Shown piece by piece: positions 55,199 through 63,875 of a DNA stretch of 64,000 bases; position 1 is the first letter of the stretch; each line of letters starts with the position of its first letter. The translations under genes were made by a program, and so were the position numbers. The notes under the pieces were generated by a model. That model had not been told where the DNA came from, ran no database searches, and worked only from the letters and a program-made list of their open reading frames with translations. Source of the stretch: CAYJIX01 sp964370375. Lineage in GTDB: Bacteria; Desulfobacterota; Desulfovibrionia; Desulfovibrionales; Desulfovibrionaceae. The stretch lies in NCBI GenBank assembly GCA_964370375.1, contig CAYJIX010000001.1, positions 46,682 to 110,681 of the forward strand, read 5' to 3'.

Positions 55199-56029
55199 TT
55201 ATGAAACAGCAGGCCCAATGGTTGTGCCCACATTACTCGCTTTTTCATGGGTTACATAGGCTTTAAGGATTCCCTCCTTACGCCCGTCAAGGATAACCGC
55301 GCTACGGCACCCCTGCTGTAAGGCTGTAAGGCAACTTTCGACTTTTGGAATCATGCCGCCAGTAATAACCTCGGTATCGATGAGCTCTTGTACTTTATTC
55401 GCACTCAAGTACGGAATCACTTGGCCGTCAGCATCAAGGACACCCGGCACATCTGTAACTAACATAAAACAATCAGCAGCTAAAGCACCTGCAAGCGCGC
55501 CAGCTGCCATATCGGCATTGACATTCAAACTTTTATAATCATCCCCCATGGCAACAGGAGCCACCACAGGTAAGAATTCGTTACTTAATAACGTAGAAAC
55601 AATCTTCGGGTCAACATGTGTTACTTCACCTGTGCGCATGAATGAGGCATCAAGGGGCTTGCCTTGCAAAAGACCTGCATCTTTACCGGATAATCCCACA
55701 GCTTTAACGCCGCGTTCCATGAAAAGGCTGACCACTTGCTTGTTCACAAGGCCACATAACATCATTTCTACCACATCCATGGTGGCGTCGTCTGTCACGC
55801 GAAGACCGCGACGAAATTCTGCCGTCATACCAAGGCGATCCATCATATTTGTAACCTGAGGACCACCACCGTGCACAAGGACAAGGCTATAGCCTTCTAA
55901 GGCAAGTTCTGCCATGTTGTCCACAAAAATCCCATTTAACGTAGGATTGTCCATGGCATGCCCACCGTATTTCACAAGCAGGACTTTGCCAATATTTGAT
56001 GAAGTTGTACTTATTTGTTGTGTGTTCAT
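55199..56029 (-). CDS. argB: Acetylglutamate kinase
   Basis: Second step of ornithine synthesis. 276 residues of the amino-acid kinase fold: LLVKYGGHAMDNP, VLVHGGGPQVTNMM, SGKDAGLLQGKPLD, NADMAAGALAGALAAD and GGMIPKVESCLTAL. Complete. The gene follows the acetyltransferase by 12 bases, so the first two steps from glutamate to ornithine are encoded together. This may top up the ornithine pool used by the amidinotransferase and OTC. Confidence 0.94.
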   Translation of the reverse strand: MNTQQISTTSSNIGKVLLVKYGGHAMDNPTLNGIFVDNMAELALEGYSLVLVHGGGPQVTNMMDRLGMTAEFRRGLRVTDDATMDVVEMMLCGLVNKQVVSLFMERGVKAVGLSGKDAGLLQGKPLDASFMRTGEVTHVDPKIVSTLLSNEFLPVVAPVAMGDDYKSLNVNADMAAGALAGALAADCFMLVTDVPGVLDADGQVIPYLSANKVQELIDTEVITGGMIPKVESCLTALQQGCRSAVILDGRKEGILKAYVTHEKASNVGTTIGPAVS

Positions 56030-56041
56030 GACAAAAGATAC

Positions 56042-56590
56042 CTATATATACTTGATCATGCCAACTTCATCGCAGCAATAAAATTTAGGACAGCGGCTGC
56101 ACTCAACCCATACGATTCGCGGAAGCTCCTCTCGGGATATTTCAGCAAAACCGCAAGAACGGAAAAAATCAACAGCCAATGTAAATGAAAACACCCTGCG
56201 AATCTTGATAGCACGACAACGTTCAACAAGTTCGTCGACAATGCGCCTGCCAAGGCCTTTGCCTTGAAGTGCAGGATGTACGGCAACAGAGCGGATTTCT
56301 GCAAAATCCTCCCATAAGCCAAGGGAAGAACCGCAAGCTACAACCACCTCTTCACCTGTTTGCACAGCAGGTGCTGTAACCACGATATAATCTTTTATAT
56401 GTTCGTAAAGATATTGTGGGCCACGCGACAACATGATTTTGTTGGTGGCATACTCGTTAATGAGCGCTGAAATGCTATGCACATCTTCGACTGTGGCACT
56501 GCGAATGGTAAGGTCATCGACACAAGGTACCACAATTTGTGAAAGTCCAACAGAAGCTGTTTCTTGCGCTCTTGGAATGGCTATATCCAT
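56042..56590 (-). CDS. argA: GNAT N-acetyltransferase, ArgA-like N-acetylglutamate synthase
   Basis: 182 residues of the GNAT fold: IRSATVEDVHSISALINEYA, acetyl-CoA loop VHPALQGKGLGRRIVDEL and the C-terminal ECSRCPKFYCCDEVGMIKYI. The Cys-x2-Cys-Pro...Cys-Asp-Glu ending is characteristic of short NAGS proteins. Pairing with argB supports the assignment. ATG 56590 has a distant purine-rich site only. Confidence 0.82.
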   Translation of the reverse strand: MDIAIPRAQETASVGLSQIVVPCVDDLTIRSATVEDVHSISALINEYATNKIMLSRGPQYLYEHIKDYIVVTAPAVQTGEEVVVACGSSLGLWEDFAEIRSVAVHPALQGKGLGRRIVDELVERCRAIKIRRVFSFTLAVDFFRSCGFAEISREELPRIVWVECSRCPKFYCCDEVGMIKYI

Positions 56591-56801
56591 CTGTAATAAG
56601 CCTTTATGTGTGTTGTTGTGGTGGAGGCGGGTAACAATTGTTACCCGCCCAACAGCTTAAAGCAACCTTTTCACTGTTCGCTCAATATAAGCGCCGTAAG
56701 GATGAGCGGTGGAGCTTTCTTTTTCAAGAAAACGCCTATATGGTGCTGCCGCTCACAGCACGAAGGCACAACTTATTGGCAAAAACCAACAAGCTACATA
56801 C

Positions 56802-58175
56802 TTATTTGCAGCACTTTTTGCCGGTGCAACCGCAGCCAAGGTTGTGCTTGGCGCAGAACTCGTCAAGAATGGTGCCCATGTTGGGATCGCCGATTTCTTG
56901 CAAGTCGTAGTACACGCGGGTGAAGGGCTTTTTGATGCTGATGATACGGGAAAGGTCGATGGGGGTAGCTACCACAACGGCATCACATTCGGTGTTGTTG
57001 ATTGTGGTTTCGAGGTCTTTAAGCTGTTCGCTACCGTAACCCATGGCAGGCAAAAGCACACCAATGTTGGGGTAAATGCGGAAGGTTTCGCTGATGCGGC
57101 CCACAGCCCAAGGACGGGGATCCACAAGTTCAGCTGCACCGTAACGCTGAGCAGCAACAACGCCTGCACCAATGGTCATATGACCATGGGTCAAGGTCGG
57201 GCCGTCTTCCACCACGAGCACTTTTTTGCCCTTGATTACGGAAGGATCGTCCACTTTGATGGTGGAAGCAGCGTCAACCACAGCAGCGCTGGGGTTTACA
57301 GCTTGGATGTTTTCGCGCACTTCGCGGATTTTGTCGTAGTCGGCGCTGTCGATTTTGTTGATTACAGCCACGTCAGCCATACGCAAGGTGGCTTCACCGG
57401 GGTAGTAGCTCAATTCGTGGCCAGGACGGTGGGGGTCAACCACACAGAACTGAAGATCCGGCACAAAGAAGGGGAAGTCGTTGTTGCCGCCGTCCCACAA
57501 GATAACGTCACAGCCGTCGGCATCGTTTTCCATGGCGCGCACGATTTTTTCGTAGTCAACGCCAGAGTAGATCACGTTACCGCGAACTACGTGGGGCTCG
57601 TACTCTTCCATTTCTTCCACGGTGCACTTGTTCTTTTCAAGATCTTCCACAGAGGCAAAACGCATGCATTCTTGCTTGGTCAAATCGCCGTAAGGCATGG
57701 GGTGACGAGCTGCCACAACTTTAAGGCCTTTGTCCATGAGGTACTCAATGACGCGGCGTGAGGTTTGGCTTTTGCCACAACCTGTACGGACAGCGCCAAC
57801 AGAGATAACGGGTTTGGTGCTCTTGATTTGGGTTTCTTTGGGTCCAAGCAACATGAAGTTGGCACCGGCAGCGTTCACAATGGCGCCTACGCCCATGACC
57901 TGATTGTAGCTCACGTCAGAGTAGGAGAACACGCAATCATCAACGTTCAAATCTTTGATGAGTTTGGGAAGTTCTTCTTCAGCGTGGATCGGAATACCGT
58001 TGGGGTACAATTTGCCTGCGAGCTGGGAAGGATATTTACGGCCATCAATGTCAGGGATTTGAGCGGCAGTGAAAGCTACAACATTGTAGGCTTCGTTGTC
58101 ACGGAAGAAAGTGTTGAAGTTGTGAAAATCGCGGCCAGCAGCCCCGATAATGAGTACATTACGCTTTTTCATCAT
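56802..58175 (-). CDS. Cyclic 2,3-diphosphoglycerate synthetase-like P-loop protein
   Basis: 457 residues. A Rossmann-like N-terminus (NVLIIGAAGRDFHNFNTFFR) is followed by a P-loop, GAVRTGCGKSQTSR, RHPMPYGDLTKQECMRF, DVILWDGGNNDFPFF and VINKIDSADYDKI, the pattern of proteins annotated as cyclic 2,3-DPG synthetase-like in bacteria. True cDPG synthesis is an archaeal thermoprotection function and improbable here. The C-terminus is Cys-rich (GCGCTGKKCCK). It lies between carbamate kinase and argA, 102 bases after the former. A GTPase or ligase role in nitrogen or carbamoyl metabolism is possible but unproven. AGGAG precedes two ATG codons. Confidence 0.75.
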   Translation of the reverse strand: MMKKRNVLIIGAAGRDFHNFNTFFRDNEAYNVVAFTAAQIPDIDGRKYPSQLAGKLYPNGIPIHAEEELPKLIKDLNVDDCVFSYSDVSYNQVMGVGAIVNAAGANFMLLGPKETQIKSTKPVISVGAVRTGCGKSQTSRRVIEYLMDKGLKVVAARHPMPYGDLTKQECMRFASVEDLEKNKCTVEEMEEYEPHVVRGNVIYSGVDYEKIVRAMENDADGCDVILWDGGNNDFPFFVPDLQFCVVDPHRPGHELSYYPGEATLRMADVAVINKIDSADYDKIREVRENIQAVNPSAAVVDAASTIKVDDPSVIKGKKVLVVEDGPTLTHGHMTIGAGVVAAQRYGAAELVDPRPWAVGRISETFRIYPNIGVLLPAMGYGSEQLKDLETTINNTECDAVVVATPIDLSRIISIKKPFTRVYYDLQEIGDPNMGTILDEFCAKHNLGCGCTGKKCCK

Positions 58176-58277
58176 AAACTCCTGTAGATGTTATTAAGTT
58201 TCAACAAACCAGCCTTATAAACAGTATATGGCCTTACTTGTTGAAGTGTATACGGATGAACCTCTTTGACAAGAGGG

Positions 58278-59201
58278 TTATTGCACAATCTTGGTCCCTG
58301 CATCGCCTTCAAGGGCAGCTGCGATGTTGTCGATAGAAGTAATGATGCCGGGGCGTCCTGTTTTTTCGGTAAAGCGTACAACAGCTTCAACCTTGGGACC
58401 CATGGAACCAGCCGGGAACTGACCTTCGTCCATAAGCTTGCGAGCTTCAGCAATGGTAAGGGTATCAACAGCGCGCTGGTCAGGCTTTGCATAGTTGATG
58501 CAAACCTTGGGTTCGTCAGTGGCGATAACAAAGGCGTCAAGGTCAATGACAGAGGCAAGAAGTGAGTTGGCATAGTCTTTGTCAATAACAGCGTCCACGC
58601 CTTCAACACCATTGCCCACACGCTTAACGGGGATACCGCCGCCGCCGTTACAAATGACGACATAACCTGCTTCTGAAAGCATTTTGACATCAGAAGCATT
58701 CATGATTTCGATAGGATCGGGGGAAGCCACCACACGGCGGAAACCATGGGGGGTTTCTTTCATCTGATAAGGCAAGGTGTCGGCTTTTTCCTTGGTATAG
58801 AAGGGGCCAACGGGTTTGGTGGGATTTTTAAAGCCAGGATCATTGCCATCCACAACAACTTGGCTCACCAAGGTGATAACCTTGGTGTCAAGGCCTGCTT
58901 CAGCCAAAGCTTTACGCAAGGTTGATTCAATCATAAAACCAATTTGGCCTTGGGTTTGTGCGCCAACAACGGCAAAAGGCATGGCAGGCACTTCGTCACA
59001 GGCGGCTTGTTGCAACAAAATATTGCCAACTTGGGGGCCATTACCATGGGACACAATCACATTATAGCCTTGCTTTAACAGTCCCACAACAGCGTCCATG
59101 GGGGACACGAGGTTTTCAAACTGCTCTTCAGCTGTGCCCTTTTGCTTTTTTTGAATAAGTGCGTTTCCACCAAGAGCAATAAGAATCGTCTTCTTTTTCA
59201 T
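58278..59201 (-). CDS. arcC: Carbamate kinase
   Basis: It makes ATP from carbamoyl phosphate and ADP. 307 residues from ATG 59201 (GGAGAAG upstream): IALGGNALIQKKQKGTAEEQ, VSHGNGPQVGNIL, the family core NGGGGIPVKR, DKDYANSLLASVIDLDAFVI and FPAGSMGPKVEAVVRF. It is the first gene of the long minus-strand series. Together with OTC it makes the energy-yielding half of the arginine deiminase pathway. Confidence 0.96.
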   Translation of the reverse strand: MKKKTILIALGGNALIQKKQKGTAEEQFENLVSPMDAVVGLLKQGYNVIVSHGNGPQVGNILLQQAACDEVPAMPFAVVGAQTQGQIGFMIESTLRKALAEAGLDTKVITLVSQVVVDGNDPGFKNPTKPVGPFYTKEKADTLPYQMKETPHGFRRVVASPDPIEIMNASDVKMLSEAGYVVICNGGGGIPVKRVGNGVEGVDAVIDKDYANSLLASVIDLDAFVIATDEPKVCINYAKPDQRAVDTLTIAEARKLMDEGQFPAGSMGPKVEAVVRFTEKTGRPGIITSIDNIAAALEGDAGTKIVQ

Positions 59202-60215
59202 GTCTTCTCCAAAATACGAAGGTCTAAAGGTTAAAAGAATACTAACTACAAATATTCCTGTAATAAATGTCAAATAAAAATATTCAATATAAACACAAGA
59301 TCAATTATATAACAAAAATAGCCTCAGAATTTCTGAGCCTATCCTTTGACAGCCTTAAAAAGTGGGAAGAATGGCAAAAGCCATCCACTTCTTAAGCTGC
59401 CGTAGTATGTCGGGCTAAGGCTGACAAATGAGCGGAAAAGAAAAATGGAATTTCAAGGGCAGGAACGGTGGGACGCCATACTTTGTGGAGTCCAGAACAA
59501 CCATGGGCAGGGGCACTTAATTCAGTACGCGAAAATGCCCATGTTCGGAATCCGACATGTTGAGGTATTTTATAAACAATTAAAGCGTCACTCATACACA
59601 GTGTCTCGTTGCGGTACTAAACTTATGCCTTCTTACCGTTAACTCATGGTAAACAGCTAAAACATTTACACATCGCTAAAATACATGCCCTTACCTTGCC
59701 AACTAAATCTTTTCATGCAGCCACAAAAAATTCTGCTGTGTGTGGTGCGTGCAAGGGAAAAAACTTGCATGTACGTATACTTTCTACTACTATTTATTAT
59801 GACGTGTTTCACACTACTACACCATTCAAAAAAAGGCAAGCCCCTTTTACGCTTTTGTCCAGCTTCATAAAAATTTTTTTTTGCCTTGGTGTACAAACAA
59901 AGTAACAGAGAGGTTTAAAAAAATATAAAAATATCAATATTTTATATGCACGCATTTTGCCAACAGTCGCTGTGACGCTTTGAGTGCCTTCCGACCATGT
60001 CTTAACCAGAGTGTCACGGTTTTGTGAAAAAAAACACATTGCTATCAAAAAAACTTTCTATTTTTACACAATAAAATTTACCCCACAAAAAACTTTTTTT
60101 AAGGTATCATAACAAAACATTTTCTACATTCTATTGTGTTTCTTAAATCGTTGTAACCAATCATCTATATACAGCCTAAGATTGGGTTCACTTTTAACAA
60201 GCATCTGGAGGTCAT
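59202..60215. other. 1-kb region without a convincing gene
   Basis: Lies between divergent carbamate kinase and permease genes and must hold both promoters. A near-perfect palindrome (CTCAGAATTTCTGAG, 59323-59337) and a hairpin (AAGTGG...ATGGC-AAAA-GCCATCCACTT, 59361-59391) lie at 120-190 bases from the arcC start. A 67-codon minus frame (59392-59595) ends at this hairpin but has no homologous feel or ribosome site. The right half is very AT-rich. Confidence 0.5.
59323..59391. promoter_or_regulatory. Palindrome and hairpin upstream of carbamate kinase
   Basis: CTCAGAA-T-TTCTGAG is a perfect 7+7 palindrome, a possible operator for a dimeric regulator. The adjoining AAGTGG...CCACTT stem with ATGGC/GCCAT inside could be a terminator of something transcribed from the right. 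No regulator gene is close by. Confidence 0.35.
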
Positions 60216-61487
60216 ATGGTTATTGCTGCACAAATCATTATGGTTTTGACGCTGGTTTTGATGATCACGGGCAGAACCCCCATTTACCTTACAGCCATTA
60301 CAGGCGCGACTGTAGCAGCTCTTGTGGCTGGTTTTCCGCTTGTGGGAAGCGCTGACATTACCATCGTAAAAATGCTCAACGCAGGACTCAATCCTGTTAT
60401 TGCAGACATGGCAGGCGTGCTCATGTTCATTGGCATTATGCAATCTGCCGGGTTTCTTGATGTTATTATTCGCGACATTATTCGTGTTGGGCATAACCTT
60501 GGCGGAGGCCCTGGCGTTGCCACGGCAGGCGGGATTGCTGCAGGTTTTATCGGCGCACTAACAGGCTTTACTCAGCCTGTCATCACTGCTGTTATCACGG
60601 GGCCTGCGGCCATTCGACTTGGCGTTGATCCAAACAGGGTTGCAGGGGTGCAAGCGCATGCCGGGCACGTTGGCAATTTGGCAGGCTTTACACATCCAAC
60701 ACAGGTTGCCATTATTGCTGCCGCCGGGCTCTCGTTTGGTTTTTTTAATATTTTTGGGCTTCTTGTTGCGCTTTCTGTGTTTGCGTTTAGCTTTCTTCGC
60801 TTAAAGCGCATTGAAAAAGCAAGCGCCCTTGCCCTTTCAAAGGAAGAAATGGCGGCTGTCATTGCTGAATTTGAAGAGCGCGAATACAAAACAACGTCGC
60901 GTATAGCTTTTGCGCCTTTTATCGCGCTTGTTATTGGCTTTATAGCGGGTTTCCCTATTTTTCTTGTAGGTATTGGCGCATCGCTTCTTGCCATGTATTT
61001 GGCAAAGCTTGATCCGCGTCAATCTGAAGCTGACATGATGCAAGGCGTTGGAAAAATTGCTGTTCCATTGGTGGCAACCATTGGCTTTTTATTCATGTCC
61101 ACGGTGATTCGCAACATTGGCCTTGTCAATGTTATTTCTGATGTCATCAATCCTGTATTGTCTGTGGCACCTGTGCAGATCATGCTGCTTGTTGCTGCGC
61201 TGGCGGCTTTGCTTACCCAATCGTATTCTGCCTCTGCCGCTATTATTTTGCCGTTCTTACAGATTGTGCTGAACACAGGTGCGGATCCTTTTGCCGCGGC
61301 CTTGGCTGCTGCTTCCGGCGGAGCCCTTGCTCAATATTTCTTAACTGGCGGCCCTGTGGCGGCCCTTGCCACCGTTATTCCTGTCATTCAAGGGGCAGAA
61401 TTAAAGGCGGCTAACCGATTCCAGCGACCTTCCATCCTCTTTGGTCTGTTCGTTGCGCTGGTGCTTGCCTCACTTTTTAGCCTCTAG
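60216..61487 (+). CDS. GntP / ion-transporter superfamily permease
   Basis: 423 residues, about 12 membrane helices. Repeated Gly-rich re-entrant stretches (GFIGALTGFTQPVITAVITG; SGGALAQYFLTGGPVAAL) and TGRTPIYLTAITGATVAAL resemble the ion-transporter superfamily that includes GntP, CitMHS and C4-dicarboxylate permeases. The substrate is unknown; being in one operon with an asparaginase, an amide or amino-acid-derived acid is likely. TGGAGG precedes ATG 60216. Confidence 0.75.
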   Translation: MVIAAQIIMVLTLVLMITGRTPIYLTAITGATVAALVAGFPLVGSADITIVKMLNAGLNPVIADMAGVLMFIGIMQSAGFLDVIIRDIIRVGHNLGGGPGVATAGGIAAGFIGALTGFTQPVITAVITGPAAIRLGVDPNRVAGVQAHAGHVGNLAGFTHPTQVAIIAAAGLSFGFFNIFGLLVALSVFAFSFLRLKRIEKASALALSKEEMAAVIAEFEEREYKTTSRIAFAPFIALVIGFIAGFPIFLVGIGASLLAMYLAKLDPRQSEADMMQGVGKIAVPLVATIGFLFMSTVIRNIGLVNVISDVINPVLSVAPVQIMLLVAALAALLTQSYSASAAIILPFLQIVLNTGADPFAAALAAASGGALAQYFLTGGPVAALATVIPVIQGAELKAANRFQRPSILFGLFVALVLASLFSL

Positions 61488-61656
61488 GTAGTTGATACTG
61501 AAAAACGCATTTCCATGCTTGGTTTTTGGCAATTTTTCTAGGGCAATCTTTGACCATTAAATGTCTATTACAAATAGTTTTATAGCTTTTTAGTGTCGAC
61601 TAGGTAGCGCCAAAATAAACGTTTAAAAGACTGCCTAACGTTAGGAGGGCTAAGCT

Positions 61657-62883
61657 ATGCGTATCCGATTGAGCGATGCCACCAGTGGCATCATGGGGGT
61701 AGTTGGTCATGCAGGGTGCGGTCATGCCCATAGCAATCACGGATTTGTGCAGGACGATTCGGCAGGGCTTGCTGCATTACTCATGCTGTTTCAGGAAGCC
61801 ACGGGCCTACCTTTAACTATCCGTTCTGTTACGGCAACACCCGGGATATGTGGGGGGTTTGAAGTACGTACTGTAAGTGGCGGTGTAGGGCGTGCCACAG
61901 CTCGGCGTGGTGTAACCTTACAAGAGGCCCGTCTGGCAAGAGCTGCTGAAGGGCAAGAGGCCATACGCACACAAACCCTTGCCCTTGAGGCTTTTGGACG
62001 AATGTATGGGCAAGGTGCGCATGAAGCACCTGTTGCACTGCAAACAGCCATTGCCAATGCTGCCATCGACAGTTTTGCACAAAACTACCCTAAGCAGTTT
62101 CATGTGGCTGATGAAGCTTTGCCCGGCAACTGCGGTACAATTTTAGGTACTGTTTTGGACATAGAAGGGATTGCTGTTTCTGCCATGGGTCTATCTAATG
62201 CCACCATAGGCGGCATTGGCCCCAATGAAGATTTAGAAGGCAATGCCTACCTTTATGGCAAAAAAAAGGTTATGGAGCCTTTACAGTTACATTCTTTGCC
62301 CACTATTGTTGTGGAAGGCAAGGTGTATTCTTCAGCATTATGCGACAGTTTGGTTGGACCTCAATTTCTTGTGCGTGCCAGCATTGACGACAATCCGCTG
62401 GTTGCAAACGCGCTTATGGGAGCTTTGGCAGACCTTGACTATCCTGCAACCTATCCAAAAGACGCTTTAAAACGAGTTCCCAAGGCCCTTACAGCCTTGA
62501 CCCAATCTGCCGGAGAATGCATCATAGCCTTTGGCAAAGAGTTACAAAAGGCGCGTACTTCCGCTGAAAAGGTAGATATTCTTGCAAGGCTCAACGCATA
62601 CACCAGCCAAGATGTTGGAGGGCTTTCCTTTATGAGCGATGCCCTTCATGAAGTGGTCAGCGGCCCTGGTGTCATGCCGGGCACAAGTGCGGTTTTAAGC
62701 CTGCTTATGCCCAAAAGCTACGCAGATTTAAGCATAATACCCTATTTGACGGAAAGCGACATGGGTGATTATATTCGTATTCTTAAACAGGCTGTAACAA
62801 GGCTGGCTAAGGCCCTTCCTGAAGCGAATGCCTATTTGCAACAGCATGCCTGCACAAAGGATCTGAACTTTCTTGTAGAATAA
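61657..62883 (+). CDS. Unrecognised 408-residue protein between permease and asparaginase
   Basis: I do not recognise the family. Seen: a His/Gly/Cys-rich N-terminus (MGVVGHAGCGHAHSNHGFVQ) that could bind a metal, GICGGFEVRTVSGGVGRATA, PGNCGTILGTVLDIEGIAVSAMGL, and PYLTESDMGDYIRILKQAV near the end. No signal peptide and no membrane helix. TAGGAGG precedes the ATG, and the asparaginase gene follows after 12 bases, so the two proteins probably act together, perhaps as a metal-dependent hydrolase feeding the asparaginase. That role is a guess from context. Confidence 0.6.
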   Translation: MRIRLSDATSGIMGVVGHAGCGHAHSNHGFVQDDSAGLAALLMLFQEATGLPLTIRSVTATPGICGGFEVRTVSGGVGRATARRGVTLQEARLARAAEGQEAIRTQTLALEAFGRMYGQGAHEAPVALQTAIANAAIDSFAQNYPKQFHVADEALPGNCGTILGTVLDIEGIAVSAMGLSNATIGGIGPNEDLEGNAYLYGKKKVMEPLQLHSLPTIVVEGKVYSSALCDSLVGPQFLVRASIDDNPLVANALMGALADLDYPATYPKDALKRVPKALTALTQSAGECIIAFGKELQKARTSAEKVDILARLNAYTSQDVGGLSFMSDALHEVVSGPGVMPGTSAVLSLLMPKSYADLSIIPYLTESDMGDYIRILKQAVTRLAKALPEANAYLQQHACTKDLNFLVE

Positions 62884-62895
62884 GGAGAACGAGAT

Positions 62896-63873
62896 ATGAG
62901 TCAAAAAGTTGTTGTTATGAGCACCGGTGGCACCATTGCCATGAAACTTGACCCTGAAAAAGGTGTTTTGCCGGCAGTAAGCGGCAAGGATCTTGTGGAA
63001 GCTGTACCCGGCCTTGCAGAGGTTTGCCCCGTTGAAGTGCAAGAATTTGCCAACATTCCAAGCCCACAAATGACTCCTGCCATGATGTTACAGTTGGCGA
63101 AAAACATTGAAAAAACGCTTCAAGACGAAAGCGTGCTTGGTGTTGTGGTAACCCACGGCACAGACACGGTGGAGGAAACATCCTATCTGGCGGACCTGTA
63201 CATTAACAGCCCAAAACCTGTGTGCTTTACAGCGGCCATGCGTTCAGCAGCAGAAATCAGCCCTGATGGGCCGCATAATATTTTAAGTGCCGTGCGTGTG
63301 GCCGCTTCGCCCTTGGCAAGGAATTTGGGCAGTCTTGTTGTGCTTAATGAAACCATTCATGCTGCCAGAGAAGTGACAAAAACCCATTCGGCCAACCCTG
63401 CAACCTTTGCCTCGCCTTGGTGGGGGCCTCTAGGTTACGTGGATGCTGACAGAATCATCATAACTCGTGCTCCGTTAGGGCGTCTGCACCTGCACCCTGA
63501 AGATTTTGGCGGTGAAGTGGCCCTTATTAAAGCTTTTACCGGTGCAGATGCGGCCTTTATTGATTTTTGTATCGAGCGCAAGGTTGCAGGTATCGTGCTT
63601 GAAGGTTTTGGGCGTGGCAACCTTCCGCCGCCAATGGTGCCCGGCATTGAACGAGCCGTGGCAGCCAATATTCCTGTGGTGCTTACCTCGCGCACGTATG
63701 CCGGACGTGTGCTTGATGTGTATGGGTATGCTGGCGGCGTGATTGTGACAAAGGCAATCGGCGTTATCCCTGGTGGCGAGCTTTCAGGGCAAAAGGCTCG
63801 TATCAAGCTTATGCTGGCCCTTGGCTTAACAAAAGATAGGGACACGATAGCCTCTTTTTTTGACGAACTCTAG
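62896..63873 (+). CDS. Asparaginase family amidohydrolase
   Basis: 325 residues with both threonine motifs of L-asparaginases: MSTGGTIAMK near the N-terminus and VVTHGTDTVEETSYL. No signal peptide, so it is cytosolic (AnsA-like location), although FTAAMRSAAEISPDG resembles type II enzymes. Deamidates asparagine or glutamine; context leaves other amides open. AAGGAG precedes the ATG. Stop codon TAG is followed two bases later by element copy C. Confidence 0.9.
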   Translation: MSQKVVVMSTGGTIAMKLDPEKGVLPAVSGKDLVEAVPGLAEVCPVEVQEFANIPSPQMTPAMMLQLAKNIEKTLQDESVLGVVVTHGTDTVEETSYLADLYINSPKPVCFTAAMRSAAEISPDGPHNILSAVRVAASPLARNLGSLVVLNETIHAAREVTKTHSANPATFASPWWGPLGYVDADRIIITRAPLGRLHLHPEDFGGEVALIKAFTGADAAFIDFCIERKVAGIVLEGFGRGNLPPPMVPGIERAVAANIPVVLTSRTYAGRVLDVYGYAGGVIVTKAIGVIPGGELSGQKARIKLMLALGLTKDRDTIASFFDEL

Positions 63874-63875
63874 TG

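Noticed and set aside
59392..59595. Possible 67-residue gene on the minus strand
   Set aside because: No ribosome site, no recognisable motif, and it ends inside a hairpin; treated as non-coding.
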